Shown: one piece after another, positions 36,020-46,029 of the stretch | Layout: each line of letters begins with the position of its first letter | Numbering within the stretch: position 1 is the stretch's first letter | Assembly (NCBI GenBank): GCA_038136035.1 | Contig: JAYPYV010000002.1 | Span: 103,108-167,107 of the forward strand | Length of the DNA stretch: 64,000 nt | Source: UBA9926 sp023261215 | Lineage (GTDB): Bacteria > Pseudomonadota > Gammaproteobacteria > Pseudomonadales > Azotimanducaceae | Direction: 5' to 3' | The notes under the pieces: model-generated | Databases searched by the model: none | What the model was told of the DNA's origin: nothing | The model's input: the letters and a program-made list of their open reading frames with translations, nothing else | Position numbers and translations under genes: made by a program

Positions 36020-37161
36020 ATGGCTTCAACACTCGTCTCAGATCTCCTGTCTTTTCTCAGGCTGTCTCCCACACCATTCCATGCGACAAGCAATATCGCA
36101 GACCGGCTTGCGAACCATGGGTTTACGCGGTTGCGTGAGCGCGATCACTGGTCACTGACCCGTCCCGGGAAATACTTTGTAACTCGCAACGACTCATCGA
36201 TTATCGCTTTCCAATTGGGAACTGAAGACACCAGCGAGTGCGGCTTGAGACTGATCGGCGCTCACACCGATAGCCCCTGTCTCAAACCCAAGCCTTACCC
36301 CAACCTCAATCAAAAGCGATATGCCCAGTGGGGCGTGGAAGTTTATGGCGGCGTTCTTTTGAACCCCTGGTTCGACAGAGATCTCAGCCTTGCTGGCAAG
36401 GTGTCCTTCTCAATGAAGGGCGAAGGAATTCGTCACCTATTGGTCGACTTCAAACGGCCGATTGCCGTCATCCCAAGTCTTGCCATCCATCTAGACCGCG
36501 AGGCGAATTCAAACCGAAGCATTAATGCGCAAACCGACCTCCCGCCCATTTCGGCACGATCCGAAAAGGACTTAGCTGACCTCTTGAAGACGGAAATCTC
36601 TCAGCAACTCACAAACCTAGGCGTCACATTGACCAGCGAGCCCCAGGTGCTCGCTTGGGATTTATGTTTCTACGACACACAACCGCCGGGACTCGTGGGC
36701 TTGGACGAGGAATTCATCACCAGCGCTCGTCTCGATAATCTCCTATCTTGTTTTCTAGCAACTGAAGCGCTGATCAGTGCAACTTCAGGCCCTGACCAAT
36801 GGATCGTATTCAATGATCACGAGGAGGTCGGGAGTACCTCCTTAAGTGGGGCCGATGGCACCTTTTTAAGTGACGTGCTCCATCGCGTTATGCCGGACGA
36901 ATCCGCAAGGCTTCGGGCCCTGGCGCAGTCGATGCTGATCTCAACCGACAATGCCCATGGTGTGCACCCCAATTACGCCCAAAAACATGACGCCAATCAT
37001 GGCCCGCTGCTCAATGAGGGGCCCGTCATCAAAATCAATGCAAACCAACGATACGCCACGAGCGCAGATTCCCATGCTGTCTTTGCGCAACTATGTACAG
37101 AGCACGCTATTCCATTTCAGAAATTCGTGACTCGCTCTGACATGGGCTGTGGATCCACCAT
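36020..37161 (+). CDS. apeB: M18 family aspartyl aminopeptidase (3' end in gap)
   Basis: About 380 residues of an M18 zinc peptidase are visible: IGAHTDSPCLKPKP (zinc His), SARLDNLLSCF (bridging Asp), FNDHEEVGSTS (general base Glu and zinc Glu) and HGVHPNYAQKHDANHGP. The last visible segment, RSDMGCGST, precedes the family C-terminus of about 45 residues, which falls in the N run. It is cytosolic and removes N-terminal acidic or other residues from peptides. Confidence 0.92.
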
Positions 37162-37261
37162 NNNNNNNNNNNNNNNNNNNNNNNNNNNNNNNNNNNNNNN
37201 NNNNNNNNNNNNNNNNNNNNNNNNNNNNNNNNNNNNNNNNNNNNNNNNNNNNNNNNNNNNN
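37162..37261. other. 100-N assembly gap between convergent genes
   Basis: It hides the C-termini of apeB (about 45 residues) and sbcB (about 50). The missing DNA should therefore be nearer 300 bp than 100. Confidence 0.95.
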
Positions 37262-38538
37262 TCGGTTAAATATTGGCGCCATCGAAGCGCAGGCTCTGGC
37301 GCAACTTGGCCTTCCATCACGCGAGCGAAGCAACGCTCAATCAATTGGGCAATCCGTCCGTCGCCGTTCACCGAGGGTGGTTGACGATGGCCAATCGACT
37401 CTCTCGCAATGGCAAACGACTGCAGATCCTCGTGTGACAAGAACCCTCCTGAATAGAGTGAGGCATCAACATCCAACGGCGGCCTGTCCTCTTCTTGACT
37501 CAACCACTCAGCCAAGACGTCGCGCAGTCGAGCCATGCGTTGCAACTGGGTCACCCGCGCCTGAATCAGCGTGTCATCAAAACCGAGCGCAGATGCTTGC
37601 TGCGTTCCAAGGGTTTGGTATGGCGCGATCAAGGGGGATTTGTTGATAGCCAAATATTGAAGCGGTCGACGGGTGCCATCGCGCGTCTCACCCATGCGGG
37701 AGAGCGTTTCTTTTAGTGACGCAACGGAATGCAGCGACCTTCCGATATCTTCAGGGGGGGATAAGAGATCCCAACAAACCACCGAGTTGGGATATCTCGG
37801 GTGAGCAATCAGCGGCAGAAGCAAAGTGATAAAACGCTGCTCGGCCGGGTAATAAGGCGCAACATGCACGATGGGTCGCTTGCCCAGAGGATACAACTGA
37901 TGAGTCACATTCTGTTTTTGACGCATCGAAAAAAAGTAAGAGAACAACCTCGGTTGGTGGGCTTTGACTAACCTCGTCACACCCAAGGTTGCCTCAATAT
38001 CGGAGAGCGCATCATGCGCTTTCAAATGATCAATGCCGTTCGCCTCGGCGAGGTCCACAAGCGTAAAACTTGGCCGACCATTGTCTTTGACCGGCCAGGT
38101 CAGCCCTTCTGGCCTTAACGCATACGCCATACGCATCAACCCCAGGACATCCCATCTGGAATTGCCACCCTGCCATTCCCGAGCGTAGGGATCTCTTAAA
38201 TTCCGAAACAATGTTTGGCGGATGAACTCGTCGTCAAAAGACAGACTGTTATAACCGACCACGCAGGTCTCTGGTCTTTGAAAATGCGAGAGTATCGCTT
38301 CGGTCAACGCAAATTCGGAACACCCTTCTGCATCGAGCCTGCGTGGGTCAAGACCGGTGATCGCCATGGCATCGGGATCTAAAAGCGTATCCTGGGTGGG
38401 ACGAACAGCGATATCGATGGGCGCTTCAATGGGATTCAGTGCCGCATCGGTTCGCTGACCTGCAAACTGAAGAATCCGATCCCGAATAGAGTCCGTCCCA
38501 GAGGTCTCAAGGTCATACCAAAAAAAAGTCGCCACCAT
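37262..38538 (-). CDS. sbcB: Exodeoxyribonuclease I (3' end in gap)
   Basis: ExoI degrades single-stranded DNA 3' to 5' in repair and recombination. About 425 residues are visible, with the DnaQ-like metal motifs: FWYDLETSGTD (Exo I), CVVGYNSLSFDDEFIRQT (Exo II) and AHDALSDIEATLGV (Exo III, H-x4-D). The later SH3-like and helical regions are present. E. coli ExoI is 475 residues, so about 50 are hidden. The start ATG at 38538 is unambiguous from MVATFFWYDLETSG. Confidence 0.93.
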
Positions 38539-38605
38539 AAATCGATGCCTTCAATCGATGATTCACCTTACCTATAATGATTTTTCAGCGCCATGTTGCA
38601 TCTCT

Positions 38606-39979
38606 ATGTTTTCGAAAGACCTGTTTTTTCTTATTTTTGGCCCTGCCACCGCCGCTTTGGTCCTCATCGTGATGCTAGATCAAGGGATCGACTCGCCCAT
38701 TGCGATCACTTCTGCGATCACGCTCTGGACCGGCGTCTGGTGGGTGACAGAACCCATACCCATTCCAGTGGCTTCGATGCTACCTCTTGCCCTCTTCCCA
38801 ACTTTTTCCATTCTCACGCCAGCTCAGGTTGGGGAGGCCTATGGAAGTCCGCTCATCTTACTGTTGATGGCCGGGTTTATCCTTTCCCAGGCCATGGAGC
38901 GAAGTGGTGCTCATCGTCGTGTGGCGCTCAACATGGTTAATTTTTTCGGTGGCATCAGCTCGCGACGCATCGTGTTCGGATTTATGGCCGCTGCCTGCGT
39001 CCTTTCCATGTGGATATCAAATACAGCCACCACACTGATGCTGCTGCCTGTCGCGCTGGCTGTGATCGAGCGCTCGCCAGACCCAAAACTCAGCGTCCCG
39101 CTATTGCTAGGCATCGCGTACGCGTCCAGCATCGGGGGCATCGGAACCCCCATCGGCACACCACCCAACCTCGTGTTTCGAGAGGTCTATGCCAACCAAG
39201 TCGGCGGCGAAATCGCTTTTCTGGACTGGATGGCTTGGGGCGTTCCCGTGGTGGCGCTTTTCGTCCCTTTGACGGCACTGTGGTTAACCCGTCGTCTGAC
39301 GTTCACCGGTCAGATCGAGCTTCCAGAAGTAGGTAGATGGAGCACCGCCGAGAAACGAGTCTTCGCCGTGTTCTGTTTGACCGCGCTTGCCTGGATTACG
39401 AGGACGCAACCCTACGGTGGCTGGTCCGGCGCGTTCGGGGTGCCCGGGATTAATGATGCCAGCATCGCGATGATCGCCGTGATCGCCATGTTCTCAATTC
39501 CTAACGGCGAAAATGGCCGGCTGCTCGATTGGGAATCTGCTGCCAAGATTCCATGGGGCGTATTGATTCTTTTTGGCGGTGGCATTGCCATTGCCAAAGC
39601 ATTCGTTGCAACGGGTCTCTCTGGTCTCTTGGGCGAATGGCTCTCAGCGCTTGCGACCCTCGACTTGATCCTCGTCATCTTGTCTATTTGTTTAACCATC
39701 ACCTTCCTAACGGAAATTACCAGCAATACGGCAACAACGAGCCTCATGCTCCCGGTCCTCGCAGCAGCCGCGATCGCGGCAGATATCCAGCCAGAGCTTC
39801 TGATGGTTCCAGCCGCCATGAGTGCGAGTTGCGCGTTTATGCTGCCCGTTGCGACGGCACCCAATACCATTATGTTTTCAACGGGAAGATTCCCAATCAA
39901 AACCATGGTTCGAGAAGGTTTCGTGCTAAACCTGATGGGTGCGGGGGTCATTAGCCTCATTTGCCTGTGGTTGATCTGA
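38606..39979 (+). CDS. DASS/SLC13-family sodium-coupled anion transporter
   Basis: The 457-residue membrane protein has two inverted halves, each with the sodium/carboxylate SNT motif: ISNTATTLMLLP near residue 140 and TSNTATTSLMLPV near residue 385. GGIGTPIGTPPNL is also typical. Members import succinate, citrate, phosphate or sulfate; the ligand is not decided. The ATG at 38606 is chosen because it begins the first helix; an upstream extension to 38558 is less likely. Confidence 0.9.
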   Translation: MFSKDLFFLIFGPATAALVLIVMLDQGIDSPIAITSAITLWTGVWWVTEPIPIPVASMLPLALFPTFSILTPAQVGEAYGSPLILLLMAGFILSQAMERSGAHRRVALNMVNFFGGISSRRIVFGFMAAACVLSMWISNTATTLMLLPVALAVIERSPDPKLSVPLLLGIAYASSIGGIGTPIGTPPNLVFREVYANQVGGEIAFLDWMAWGVPVVALFVPLTALWLTRRLTFTGQIELPEVGRWSTAEKRVFAVFCLTALAWITRTQPYGGWSGAFGVPGINDASIAMIAVIAMFSIPNGENGRLLDWESAAKIPWGVLILFGGGIAIAKAFVATGLSGLLGEWLSALATLDLILVILSICLTITFLTEITSNTATTSLMLPVLAAAAIAADIQPELLMVPAAMSASCAFMLPVATAPNTIMFSTGRFPIKTMVREGFVLNLMGAGVISLICLWLI

Positions 39980-40051
39980 AATGGCGATTCGTCATTGGGT
40001 CGTATCAGCGATTAAAGTTAGGATTCCAACGCGCACTCAACGGAATGCACC

Positions 40052-40948
40052 ATGCTAAGCGTCACCCTACGGTCAATTAGAGCCGCAATCAGCCTCACGC
40101 TGATGTGGATCAATACCCTGGTGCTCTGTCTACCGATTTACCTCGTTGCGATCTTGCGGGTCTTATCGCCCAACCGCATGAAACCGCTCTGGACACGACT
40201 CGCCATGGCATCGGCCGAGACATGGATCAGCATCAACAATCTCATTCTCGACAGTCTTCAGAGGCTCAATATCGAGGTGGTGGGTGAACCCGCGCTTGAG
40301 CCCAAGGCTTGGTACCTGGTCATTGCCAATCATCAAAGCTGGACGGACATCGTTATTCTTCAGCGCGTGTTCAACCGAAAAATTCCGATGCTTAAGTTCT
40401 TCATCAAACAGCAACTGATCTACGCGCCGGTGATTGGCATCGCCTGGTGGGTGCTCGACTTCCCCATCATGAAACGGTATTCCGCGACGACCTTGAAAAA
40501 AAAGCCTCATCTCAGAGGTAAAGATATTGAGACAACTAAGGCTTCCTGCGAACGATTCAAGTTGACGCCGGTCGCCGTGCTCAACTTCCTGGAAGGCACT
40601 CGATACAACACCGATAAGAGAACATCTCAAGGCTCCCCTTATCGGCACCTCCTCAAGCCCAAAAGTGGCGGCGCGACCATGGTGCTCGAGTCCCTCGATG
40701 ATCATCTCCACAGTGTGCTCGATGTGACCCTGATTTATCACGACAAGACGCCCAGCTTCATTGAGTTTCTGATGGGGCATCGCAGCAAGATCACGGTTCA
40801 CATCGAAGAGGTACCGATGGATGAGGTGAAACGCCGTGGCGCGACCCAAGGCGAGGGATTCAACAACCGACAAACCCTCAGCTTCCTCCAAGAGAGGTGG
40901 CAAAAAAAAGATGCCCTCATCAACGACTTGCTAGAGCAAACGACCTGA
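40052..40948 (+). CDS. YihG-type 1-acylglycerol-3-phosphate acyltransferase
   Basis: The 298-residue LPLAT has an N-terminal membrane helix, block I as NHQSWTDIVI, FPIMKRY-type block, and block III FLEGTRYN. The sequence resembles the E. coli YihG (acyltransferase) group, which acts on phosphatidic-acid precursors or polyphosphoinositide-like lipids; the exact acceptor is uncertain. The 34-bp gap to the GspA-like gene does not force an operon. Confidence 0.85.
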   Translation: MLSVTLRSIRAAISLTLMWINTLVLCLPIYLVAILRVLSPNRMKPLWTRLAMASAETWISINNLILDSLQRLNIEVVGEPALEPKAWYLVIANHQSWTDIVILQRVFNRKIPMLKFFIKQQLIYAPVIGIAWWVLDFPIMKRYSATTLKKKPHLRGKDIETTKASCERFKLTPVAVLNFLEGTRYNTDKRTSQGSPYRHLLKPKSGGATMVLESLDDHLHSVLDVTLIYHDKTPSFIEFLMGHRSKITVHIEEVPMDEVKRRGATQGEGFNNRQTLSFLQERWQKKDALINDLLEQTT

Positions 40949-40982
40949 TCCTGCTAACATTTTCTCGCTGGAGGGTTTGTTC

Positions 40983-42785
40983 TTGACATCGATTTATACC
41001 GACTATTTTGGGCTCAAGGAGTCCCCCTTTTCGATCGCGCCGAACCCGGAATACCTCTATATGAGCGACCGGCATCGGGAAGCGCTCGCGCACCTCATGT
41101 ATGGCATCCAGGGCGACGGTGCGTTCATTCTCCTTTCAGGCGAGGTAGGGACGGGTAAAACCACGGTCTGTCGCTGTCTGTTAGAGCAAATACCCACGCA
41201 AGTGGATACCGCCTTTATTTTAAATCCCAAGCTCACAGCGGAAGAATTGCTTGCCGCGGCTTGCGATGACTTATCGATTTCTTACCCAGAACAGGCGTCC
41301 ATCAAAACCCTCACAGATGCCATGAACGCCTACTTGCTTGAGGCGCATGCGAGGGACCGCCGCACCGTTCTTATCATCGACGAGGCGCAAAATTTATCCA
41401 TCGAGGTCCTTGAGCAGTTGCGACTGTTAACCAATCTCGAAACCCATCAGCGAAAACTGCTCCAGATTATCCTTTTGGGTCAGCCAGAATTACTCGACGT
41501 GCTCGCGAAACCAGAGCTCCGGCAGCTGTCTCAGCGGATTACGGCTCGGTTTCATCTCGACGCACTGACTCGCGAGGAGATCACTGCTTACATTCGCCAT
41601 CGGCTCAGCGTTGCGGGCGCAAAAGGTAATTTCTTTTCAAAACGGGCCATTGACCAAATTTATCGAATCAGCGACGGCATTCCTCGGATTATCAACCTTG
41701 TTTGCGATCGATCTCTTCTGGGCGCTTATTCTGAAGGGGAGATGCAAGTCACCCCAAAAATCGTCGCCAAAGCGGCTAAAGAAATCCTTGGCCCAGAGAA
41801 ACGTGCTTCGATGGATTGGCGACGAATCGCCATCGCGGCCATTGTTTGTTTGACCATTGTCACGGGTTATTTGCTTTTCGACGTGGCTACGGATCCGTCG
41901 TCCGAACCCAGGATGACGCAGACAGAACAGGGCGCCGATTCCCCTACCGCCGAACCGCGCGAAGCAGCACCGTCACAACAATATACCGCGCGCAATCCCT
42001 CTGAAACCATGGCGCTTCCCCAGGCCAGCGCCTCAGATCAATCGCCTGGCAACCCTCAAATTTACCCCATGTCCGACCCAATGGACCTCTCGACATCGGT
42101 GGCAACCGCAGCGGCCTCTACGCGCTCAAATCAAAACGGGTCCGTATCTCAAATCCAACAAGCGACAGAAGCCACCTATACCCCCTACGCCCCGCTTACG
42201 AGCCTCATGGGCCACGCCAATTTCCAGGCGGCGCTCAACGATCTTCTTGGTCTTTGGGACGTTGATTTCACGGATCCAGACACTGCGACCTGCGATTTGG
42301 CGGAAACTATCGGTCTCTTCTGTTACGAGAGCGTTGCAGGGCTAAATGAAATGAACGACTTCAATCGGCCGGTCATTGTCAATCTGAACGGTCGATGGTT
42401 CACGCTCACGCAGCTCTCTCGGCAGTCGGCGTACGTGATATCTACTGATACAGCCCACGAAGTTGAAATCAGCGAGTTGCTGGACGCCTGGAACGGCAAC
42501 TTTACACTGCTATGGCGGGCACCGCCGGGCTACCAGGTGCCACTCACCGTCGGTGATCGAGGGCCCGCTGTGGACTGGCTGGTGAACCGGCTGGCCATCA
42601 TCAACAACGTCAATCCACCACTGAGTCCGGGGTATGTGTTCGATGGCGCCCTGGAATCTCGAGTTCGACAATTTCAATTATCTAGCGGACTCACGCCCGA
42701 TGGTATTGCAGGGGTCAAAACCTGGATCAAAATCAACGATCGTGACGGCGTACCCACGCCACGTTTGGATGACGAGGCATCGTAA
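40983..42785 (+). CDS. gspA: ExeA/GspA-like AAA ATPase with peptidoglycan-binding domain
   Basis: The 600-residue protein has SIYTDYFGLKESPFSIAPNPEYLY, Walker A GEVGTGKTT, Walker B VLIIDEAQ, a sensor segment, one transmembrane helix near residue 280 (IAIAAIVCLTIVTGYLLFDV), a Ser/Ala/Pro linker and a C-terminal peptidoglycan-binding domain VGDRGPAVDWLVNRLAIINN. ExeA with ExeB places the type II secretion secretin in the envelope. TTG at 40983 is preferred because GGAGGG is 7 bp away; an in-frame TTG at 40977 is too close. It overlaps gspB by one base. Confidence 0.87.
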   Translation: MTSIYTDYFGLKESPFSIAPNPEYLYMSDRHREALAHLMYGIQGDGAFILLSGEVGTGKTTVCRCLLEQIPTQVDTAFILNPKLTAEELLAAACDDLSISYPEQASIKTLTDAMNAYLLEAHARDRRTVLIIDEAQNLSIEVLEQLRLLTNLETHQRKLLQIILLGQPELLDVLAKPELRQLSQRITARFHLDALTREEITAYIRHRLSVAGAKGNFFSKRAIDQIYRISDGIPRIINLVCDRSLLGAYSEGEMQVTPKIVAKAAKEILGPEKRASMDWRRIAIAAIVCLTIVTGYLLFDVATDPSSEPRMTQTEQGADSPTAEPREAAPSQQYTARNPSETMALPQASASDQSPGNPQIYPMSDPMDLSTSVATAAASTRSNQNGSVSQIQQATEATYTPYAPLTSLMGHANFQAALNDLLGLWDVDFTDPDTATCDLAETIGLFCYESVAGLNEMNDFNRPVIVNLNGRWFTLTQLSRQSAYVISTDTAHEVEISELLDAWNGNFTLLWRAPPGYQVPLTVGDRGPAVDWLVNRLAIINNVNPPLSPGYVFDGALESRVRQFQLSSGLTPDGIAGVKTWIKINDRDGVPTPRLDDEAS

Positions 42786-43405
42786 TGTCCTACATCCTCG
42801 ACGCCCTCAACAAATCCGAGCAGGAGAAAACGGATACCAAGACACCCGGTCTTAACACCGTTCATCAGCGCGTGGAACGTAACGACTCAAGAGGCCCCCA
42901 GCGCTGGCTGTACTTCTTTGCCATCGCGCTGACCCTCAATCTTCTGGCACTGGGTTTGTGGTTTGCATTCACGAACTCGTCGCCTGAGATAGACAGCGTT
43001 AATCAACCGCCCCCCAGGACGGCGCTGCCTGTGGTTTCTCAAGTCTCGCGATCAGAAACGGGGCCCTCCTCATTGAACGAGCCAAGAGCAGCTGCACCCC
43101 AAACTGCGTCGGCCTCGCTGCCTCCAGCCAACCGAGGCGGCATGACAACCCAACCCCGCCAGACCCCTTCAATGGCGAACCCACCTTTTGATATTCAAGC
43201 GCGCCTGGCGAACATCCGCTTTTCTTCGCACATTTACGCTCAGGATCAGGCCCTTCGAATGGTCGTCATTGACGGTCAGCGTATGAAGGAAGGCGATCAA
43301 CTCTCTGGCGGCATTCGCCTTTTGAATATCACCGAGGCAGGCGTGGTGTTCACTTATCAGGGCGATCGCTTTCCGATCGATGTTCTCAGTCAGTGGGATA
43401 ACTAA
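42785..43405 (+). CDS. gspB: General secretion protein GspB (ExeB-like)
   Basis: The 206-residue protein begins MSYILDALNKSEQEK, the GspB/ExeB signature, followed by one inner membrane helix (LYFFAIALTLNLLALGLWFAF), a Pro/Ser/Ala-rich periplasmic stretch and a C-terminal T2SSB domain with ANIRFSSHIYAQDQALRMVVIDGQRM. It is coupled to gspA. No gspC-N genes are in this window. Confidence 0.9.
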   Translation: MSYILDALNKSEQEKTDTKTPGLNTVHQRVERNDSRGPQRWLYFFAIALTLNLLALGLWFAFTNSSPEIDSVNQPPPRTALPVVSQVSRSETGPSSLNEPRAAAPQTASASLPPANRGGMTTQPRQTPSMANPPFDIQARLANIRFSSHIYAQDQALRMVVIDGQRMKEGDQLSGGIRLLNITEAGVVFTYQGDRFPIDVLSQWDN

Positions 43406-43744
43406 CGCACTCTCAGCGATATTTTAGTGCGAACGTGGTTGTCCGGTCCTAACCGCAGGCTGCCCGTTAGAATTCACTCAATAGCGAGGCAACGCACCGC
43501 CTTCATTTCCGCTATTCAGATCTGCTACTCAGAACGACGGATTGAGGCCCCACAGATCCGTTTGGGCGACTCATGCAACGCGATCGCTGTGCTAGGGATA
43601 TAAATCGTCAAAGGGTGTCGCTACGGCAACGACCTCGATAACTATCGGCGACCGGTAGCCAAGGCGTTATCGGCTTTTCACTCGATGATCAAATTCCATG
43701 TCGCTGGGCCTTCGGCTGCGGTGAGCGAGGCGCACCTGGAATGG
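43406..43744. other. Non-coding stretch between gspB and the coiled-coil protein gene
   Basis: About 340 bp between convergent genes. I see no gene or clear terminator. Confidence 0.4.
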
Positions 43745-44560
43745 TCAGGGCGTGGGCAGGGTGCTCAGCGCCTGAATCTGACGCTTCATTTCTAACACTT
43801 CCGTGTTGTGCCTGGCTCGGTACTCTAAATTAGATCGGATATCTTCTTTCGCATCGCTCAATTGCTGCGACACGGTGTCCAGCTTACGCCGACTCTTCTC
43901 AAACGCATCCACCTGATCTTGTAATTGCTGGCGCAGCAGCGCGATTTGGGTGGCTTGATCATCGTTTTCAACGGCAAGCGTCTTCTTTAATTCGATCATT
44001 TCTTTGTTAAGCGCTTCGAATCGATCGCCCAAACCGCCAACGGTGTTCGCAATTGGGTCTAGTTGCGCATTCAATTCAGTCACCGTCGTTTCGATAGACT
44101 TCTCAAGCGCCTCAATCTTCGGTCGGTTTTGCCGATAGGCCACCGCCCAAAGCTTATCGATCTCAGTAACATTTGTTTCTTGTTGGTCCTGCATTTTTTT
44201 CAGTGTCAGCGACACATCCGTTCCCGTCGCTGACAATCGTTCTTCAAGCGCTTGAATACTTTGTTGGCTCTTACCAAGCAAGCCATTGGCCTCATCCAAC
44301 TTAATCTGAACCTGAAACAACATGTAGCCGCCGATGCCCATAAAAATAAGCATTAAAAATATGATGAAGACGAGGATCCCGTTGAAGTTACTTTGCTTAG
44401 GTGCCTCCGCTCGACCGCTTCTTCGATAGGTGGATCGATCCTCACGGTCGGGCCGAATGGAAGGTAATTCATCAAGCTTAGACGCTTCCCCACTCTCATC
44501 TAGCTCGGGGCTAGCCTGGACTTGATCAGTTGTCTGATCTTCGCGTTGATCATCACTCAT
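43745..44560 (-). CDS. Single-pass membrane protein with periplasmic coiled coil
   Basis: The 271-residue protein has an acidic disordered N-terminus (about 58 residues), one membrane helix ILVFIIFLMLIFMGIGGYML, and a long heptad-repeat region (for example SQQSIQALEERLSATG and IALLRQQLQDQVDAFEKSRRKL). No catalytic domain is seen. A similar layout occurs in uncharacterised gammaproteobacterial proteins. Function is unknown. Confidence 0.75.
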   Translation of the reverse strand: MSDDQREDQTTDQVQASPELDESGEASKLDELPSIRPDREDRSTYRRSGRAEAPKQSNFNGILVFIIFLMLIFMGIGGYMLFQVQIKLDEANGLLGKSQQSIQALEERLSATGTDVSLTLKKMQDQQETNVTEIDKLWAVAYRQNRPKIEALEKSIETTVTELNAQLDPIANTVGGLGDRFEALNKEMIELKKTLAVENDDQATQIALLRQQLQDQVDAFEKSRRKLDTVSQQLSDAKEDIRSNLEYRARHNTEVLEMKRQIQALSTLPTP

Positions 44561-44601
44561 GACAGTTATAGCTTAAATAATTGGCGGTTTTTTGGGCCCT
44601 A

Positions 44602-44628
44602 AAACAAATCGGGGCCGATTTGGCCCCG
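44602..44628 (-). terminator. Terminator downstream of the PuuD-like gene
   Basis: Read leftward: CGGGGCC, a 5-base loop, GGCCCCG, then ATTTGTTTT. The hairpin sits in the 55-bp segment that is duplicated around the gap, so only one copy is real. Confidence 0.5.
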
Positions 44629-44648
44629 AATTGTAACGTGTTTTATGT

Positions 44649-44748
44649 NNNNNNNNNNNNNNNNNNNNNNNNNNNNNNNNNNNNNNNNNNNNNNNNNNNN
44701 NNNNNNNNNNNNNNNNNNNNNNNNNNNNNNNNNNNNNNNNNNNNNNNN
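44649..44748. other. 100-N assembly gap flanked by 55-bp duplicate
   Basis: Bases 44594-44648 are repeated exactly at 44749-44803. As at 2457-2556, the copies are overlapping contig ends; the true sequence probably lacks the 100 N and one copy. Confidence 0.95.
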
Positions 44749-44899
44749 GGGCCCTAAAACAAATCGGGGCCGATTTGGCCCCGAATTGTAACGTGTTTTA
44801 TGTTCGTCTTCAGCAGACGCGGCCACATTCGCGCAACCGCGGCTTTAGCCATTACGATCCAAGGCGTTCATATCCCTCGGCACGCAAATGCGATGGGCG

Positions 44900-45550
44900 T
44901 TAAAGGAACTTCATCAAGCCCCAGAGAACCAATGTCAGGCCCAGCCCACAATGGATCACTCCTTTAACCGAAGTCATCGGCCCCTGCGATCCTCGAATCG
45001 CATTGATCTCAAGTAATAAAATGACCGCAAACACGGCAATCAAGCTGACGGTCGTCGCACCCTCAAGCAAGGGCACCGTTCTCGCATGGGCTGAAGAACC
45101 CATAAAGAACAACATTGGGATCGAAAACAGGGTGTTGGTCCTGGAGGCCAATGCTGCCTTTGGCGCTGCAGCCGCCGCTTCAGCAAGCGCTTCACCACCT
45201 GCGGCTACCGCCTCAGCGGATGCGATCACAATTTTTTGATTGGGCCAAATAATGAACCAAACATTGAAAGCCATCAGCGTACCCAGCGTTGCGCCGACCA
45301 CAATGTCGAAGCTCAGCGCCGCACTGATCTGATGAAGAAGAATTAAGCCGGTCAGAAAGGTAAATGCCGCACCCCAACGAAACCACCATAACGCGCGGGG
45401 AACCAGTTTCTGTATCGCCCCAGCACGATGATCGGCTTCAGCTTCCTTGAAGTATTCGGTTTGCACAAAATTGAAATAATAGAGCAAGCCAATCCACACG
45501 ATCCCGAAGAGAAAGTGTCCCCATCTAGCCAGATAATCTAATTGTTCCAT
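44900..45550 (-). CDS. PuuD-type urate hydroxylase membrane-domain protein
   Basis: The 216-residue protein has about five membrane helices and the PuuD N-terminal pattern: RWGHFLFGIVWIGLLYYFNFVQ, LWWFRWGAAFTFLTGLILLH and VWFIIWPNQKIVI. Full PuuD enzymes oxidise urate and carry a C-terminal cytochrome c; this protein ends right after the last helix and lacks a CxxCH motif. It may need a separate electron carrier or have another role. No purine catabolism genes are adjacent. The Ala-rich loop SAEAVAAGGEALAEAAAAAP is notable. Confidence 0.75.
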   Translation of the reverse strand: MEQLDYLARWGHFLFGIVWIGLLYYFNFVQTEYFKEAEADHRAGAIQKLVPRALWWFRWGAAFTFLTGLILLHQISAALSFDIVVGATLGTLMAFNVWFIIWPNQKIVIASAEAVAAGGEALAEAAAAAPKAALASRTNTLFSIPMLFFMGSSAHARTVPLLEGATTVSLIAVFAVILLLEINAIRGSQGPMTSVKGVIHCGLGLTLVLWGLMKFL

Positions 45551-45679
45551 CCGTCGTCCTCACCTTTGCCAAGATCTAGATTGTTCGTGGGTCTTCATTG
45601 GATCGATCCTTAAGATCGATCTCAGCGACACCAGAAATATGGTATCTCAATCAGACCAGCGAATACAGCAAACGGTTCT

Positions 45680-45904
45680 TCAGCCGCCGCCTAGGGCACG
45701 AATTTCGATCAGTTTCCCTTGTGGGTCATATTCAATCTCAAATCGACCATACACGCCCTCGGGCTTGACGAACTGTCTGAGCAGTCTGGCTGGAAACTGA
45801 AGTCGCAACCCTTTATCCGAAAGGACCACCACACTCTGAGCCTCACCTCGGTAGTAGCGCTGTAACTCAGTCGGCGAAACACTTAATGAAAATCGCTCAA
45901 TCAT
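45680..45904 (-). CDS. DUF2835 family protein
   Basis: The 74-residue protein matches DUF2835: FSLSVSPTELQRYYRGEAQSVVVLSDKGLRLQFPARLLRQFV, then GVYGRFEIEYD. The family is common in gammaproteobacteria and uncharacterised. It probably has its own promoter, since it lies between puuD-like and groEL genes. Confidence 0.85.
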   Translation of the reverse strand: MIERFSLSVSPTELQRYYRGEAQSVVVLSDKGLRLQFPARLLRQFVKPEGVYGRFEIEYDPQGKLIEIRALGGG

Positions 45905-45978
45905 GGCAGCATCTTTCGTTCGAGCTTTGATTGAATCGTATTTGACACCCCATGTTCAATAACGCATTCGAGATCCTC

Positions 45979-46010
45979 AAAAAAAAGCCCCGCGATGGCG
46001 GGGCTTTTTT
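45979..46010. terminator. Bidirectional terminator after groL
   Basis: Stem GCCCCGC (45987-45993) with GCGGGGC (45998-46004), 4-base loop; A run at 45979-45986 and T run at 46005-46010 make it effective on both strands. Confidence 0.88.
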
Positions 46011-46029
46011 ACAGCGATTGAGGCGTCAG

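Noticed and set aside
40163..40903. Leftward 246-codon frame inside the acyltransferase gene
   Set aside because: Antisense shadow of a conserved LPLAT gene with clear motifs on the plus strand.
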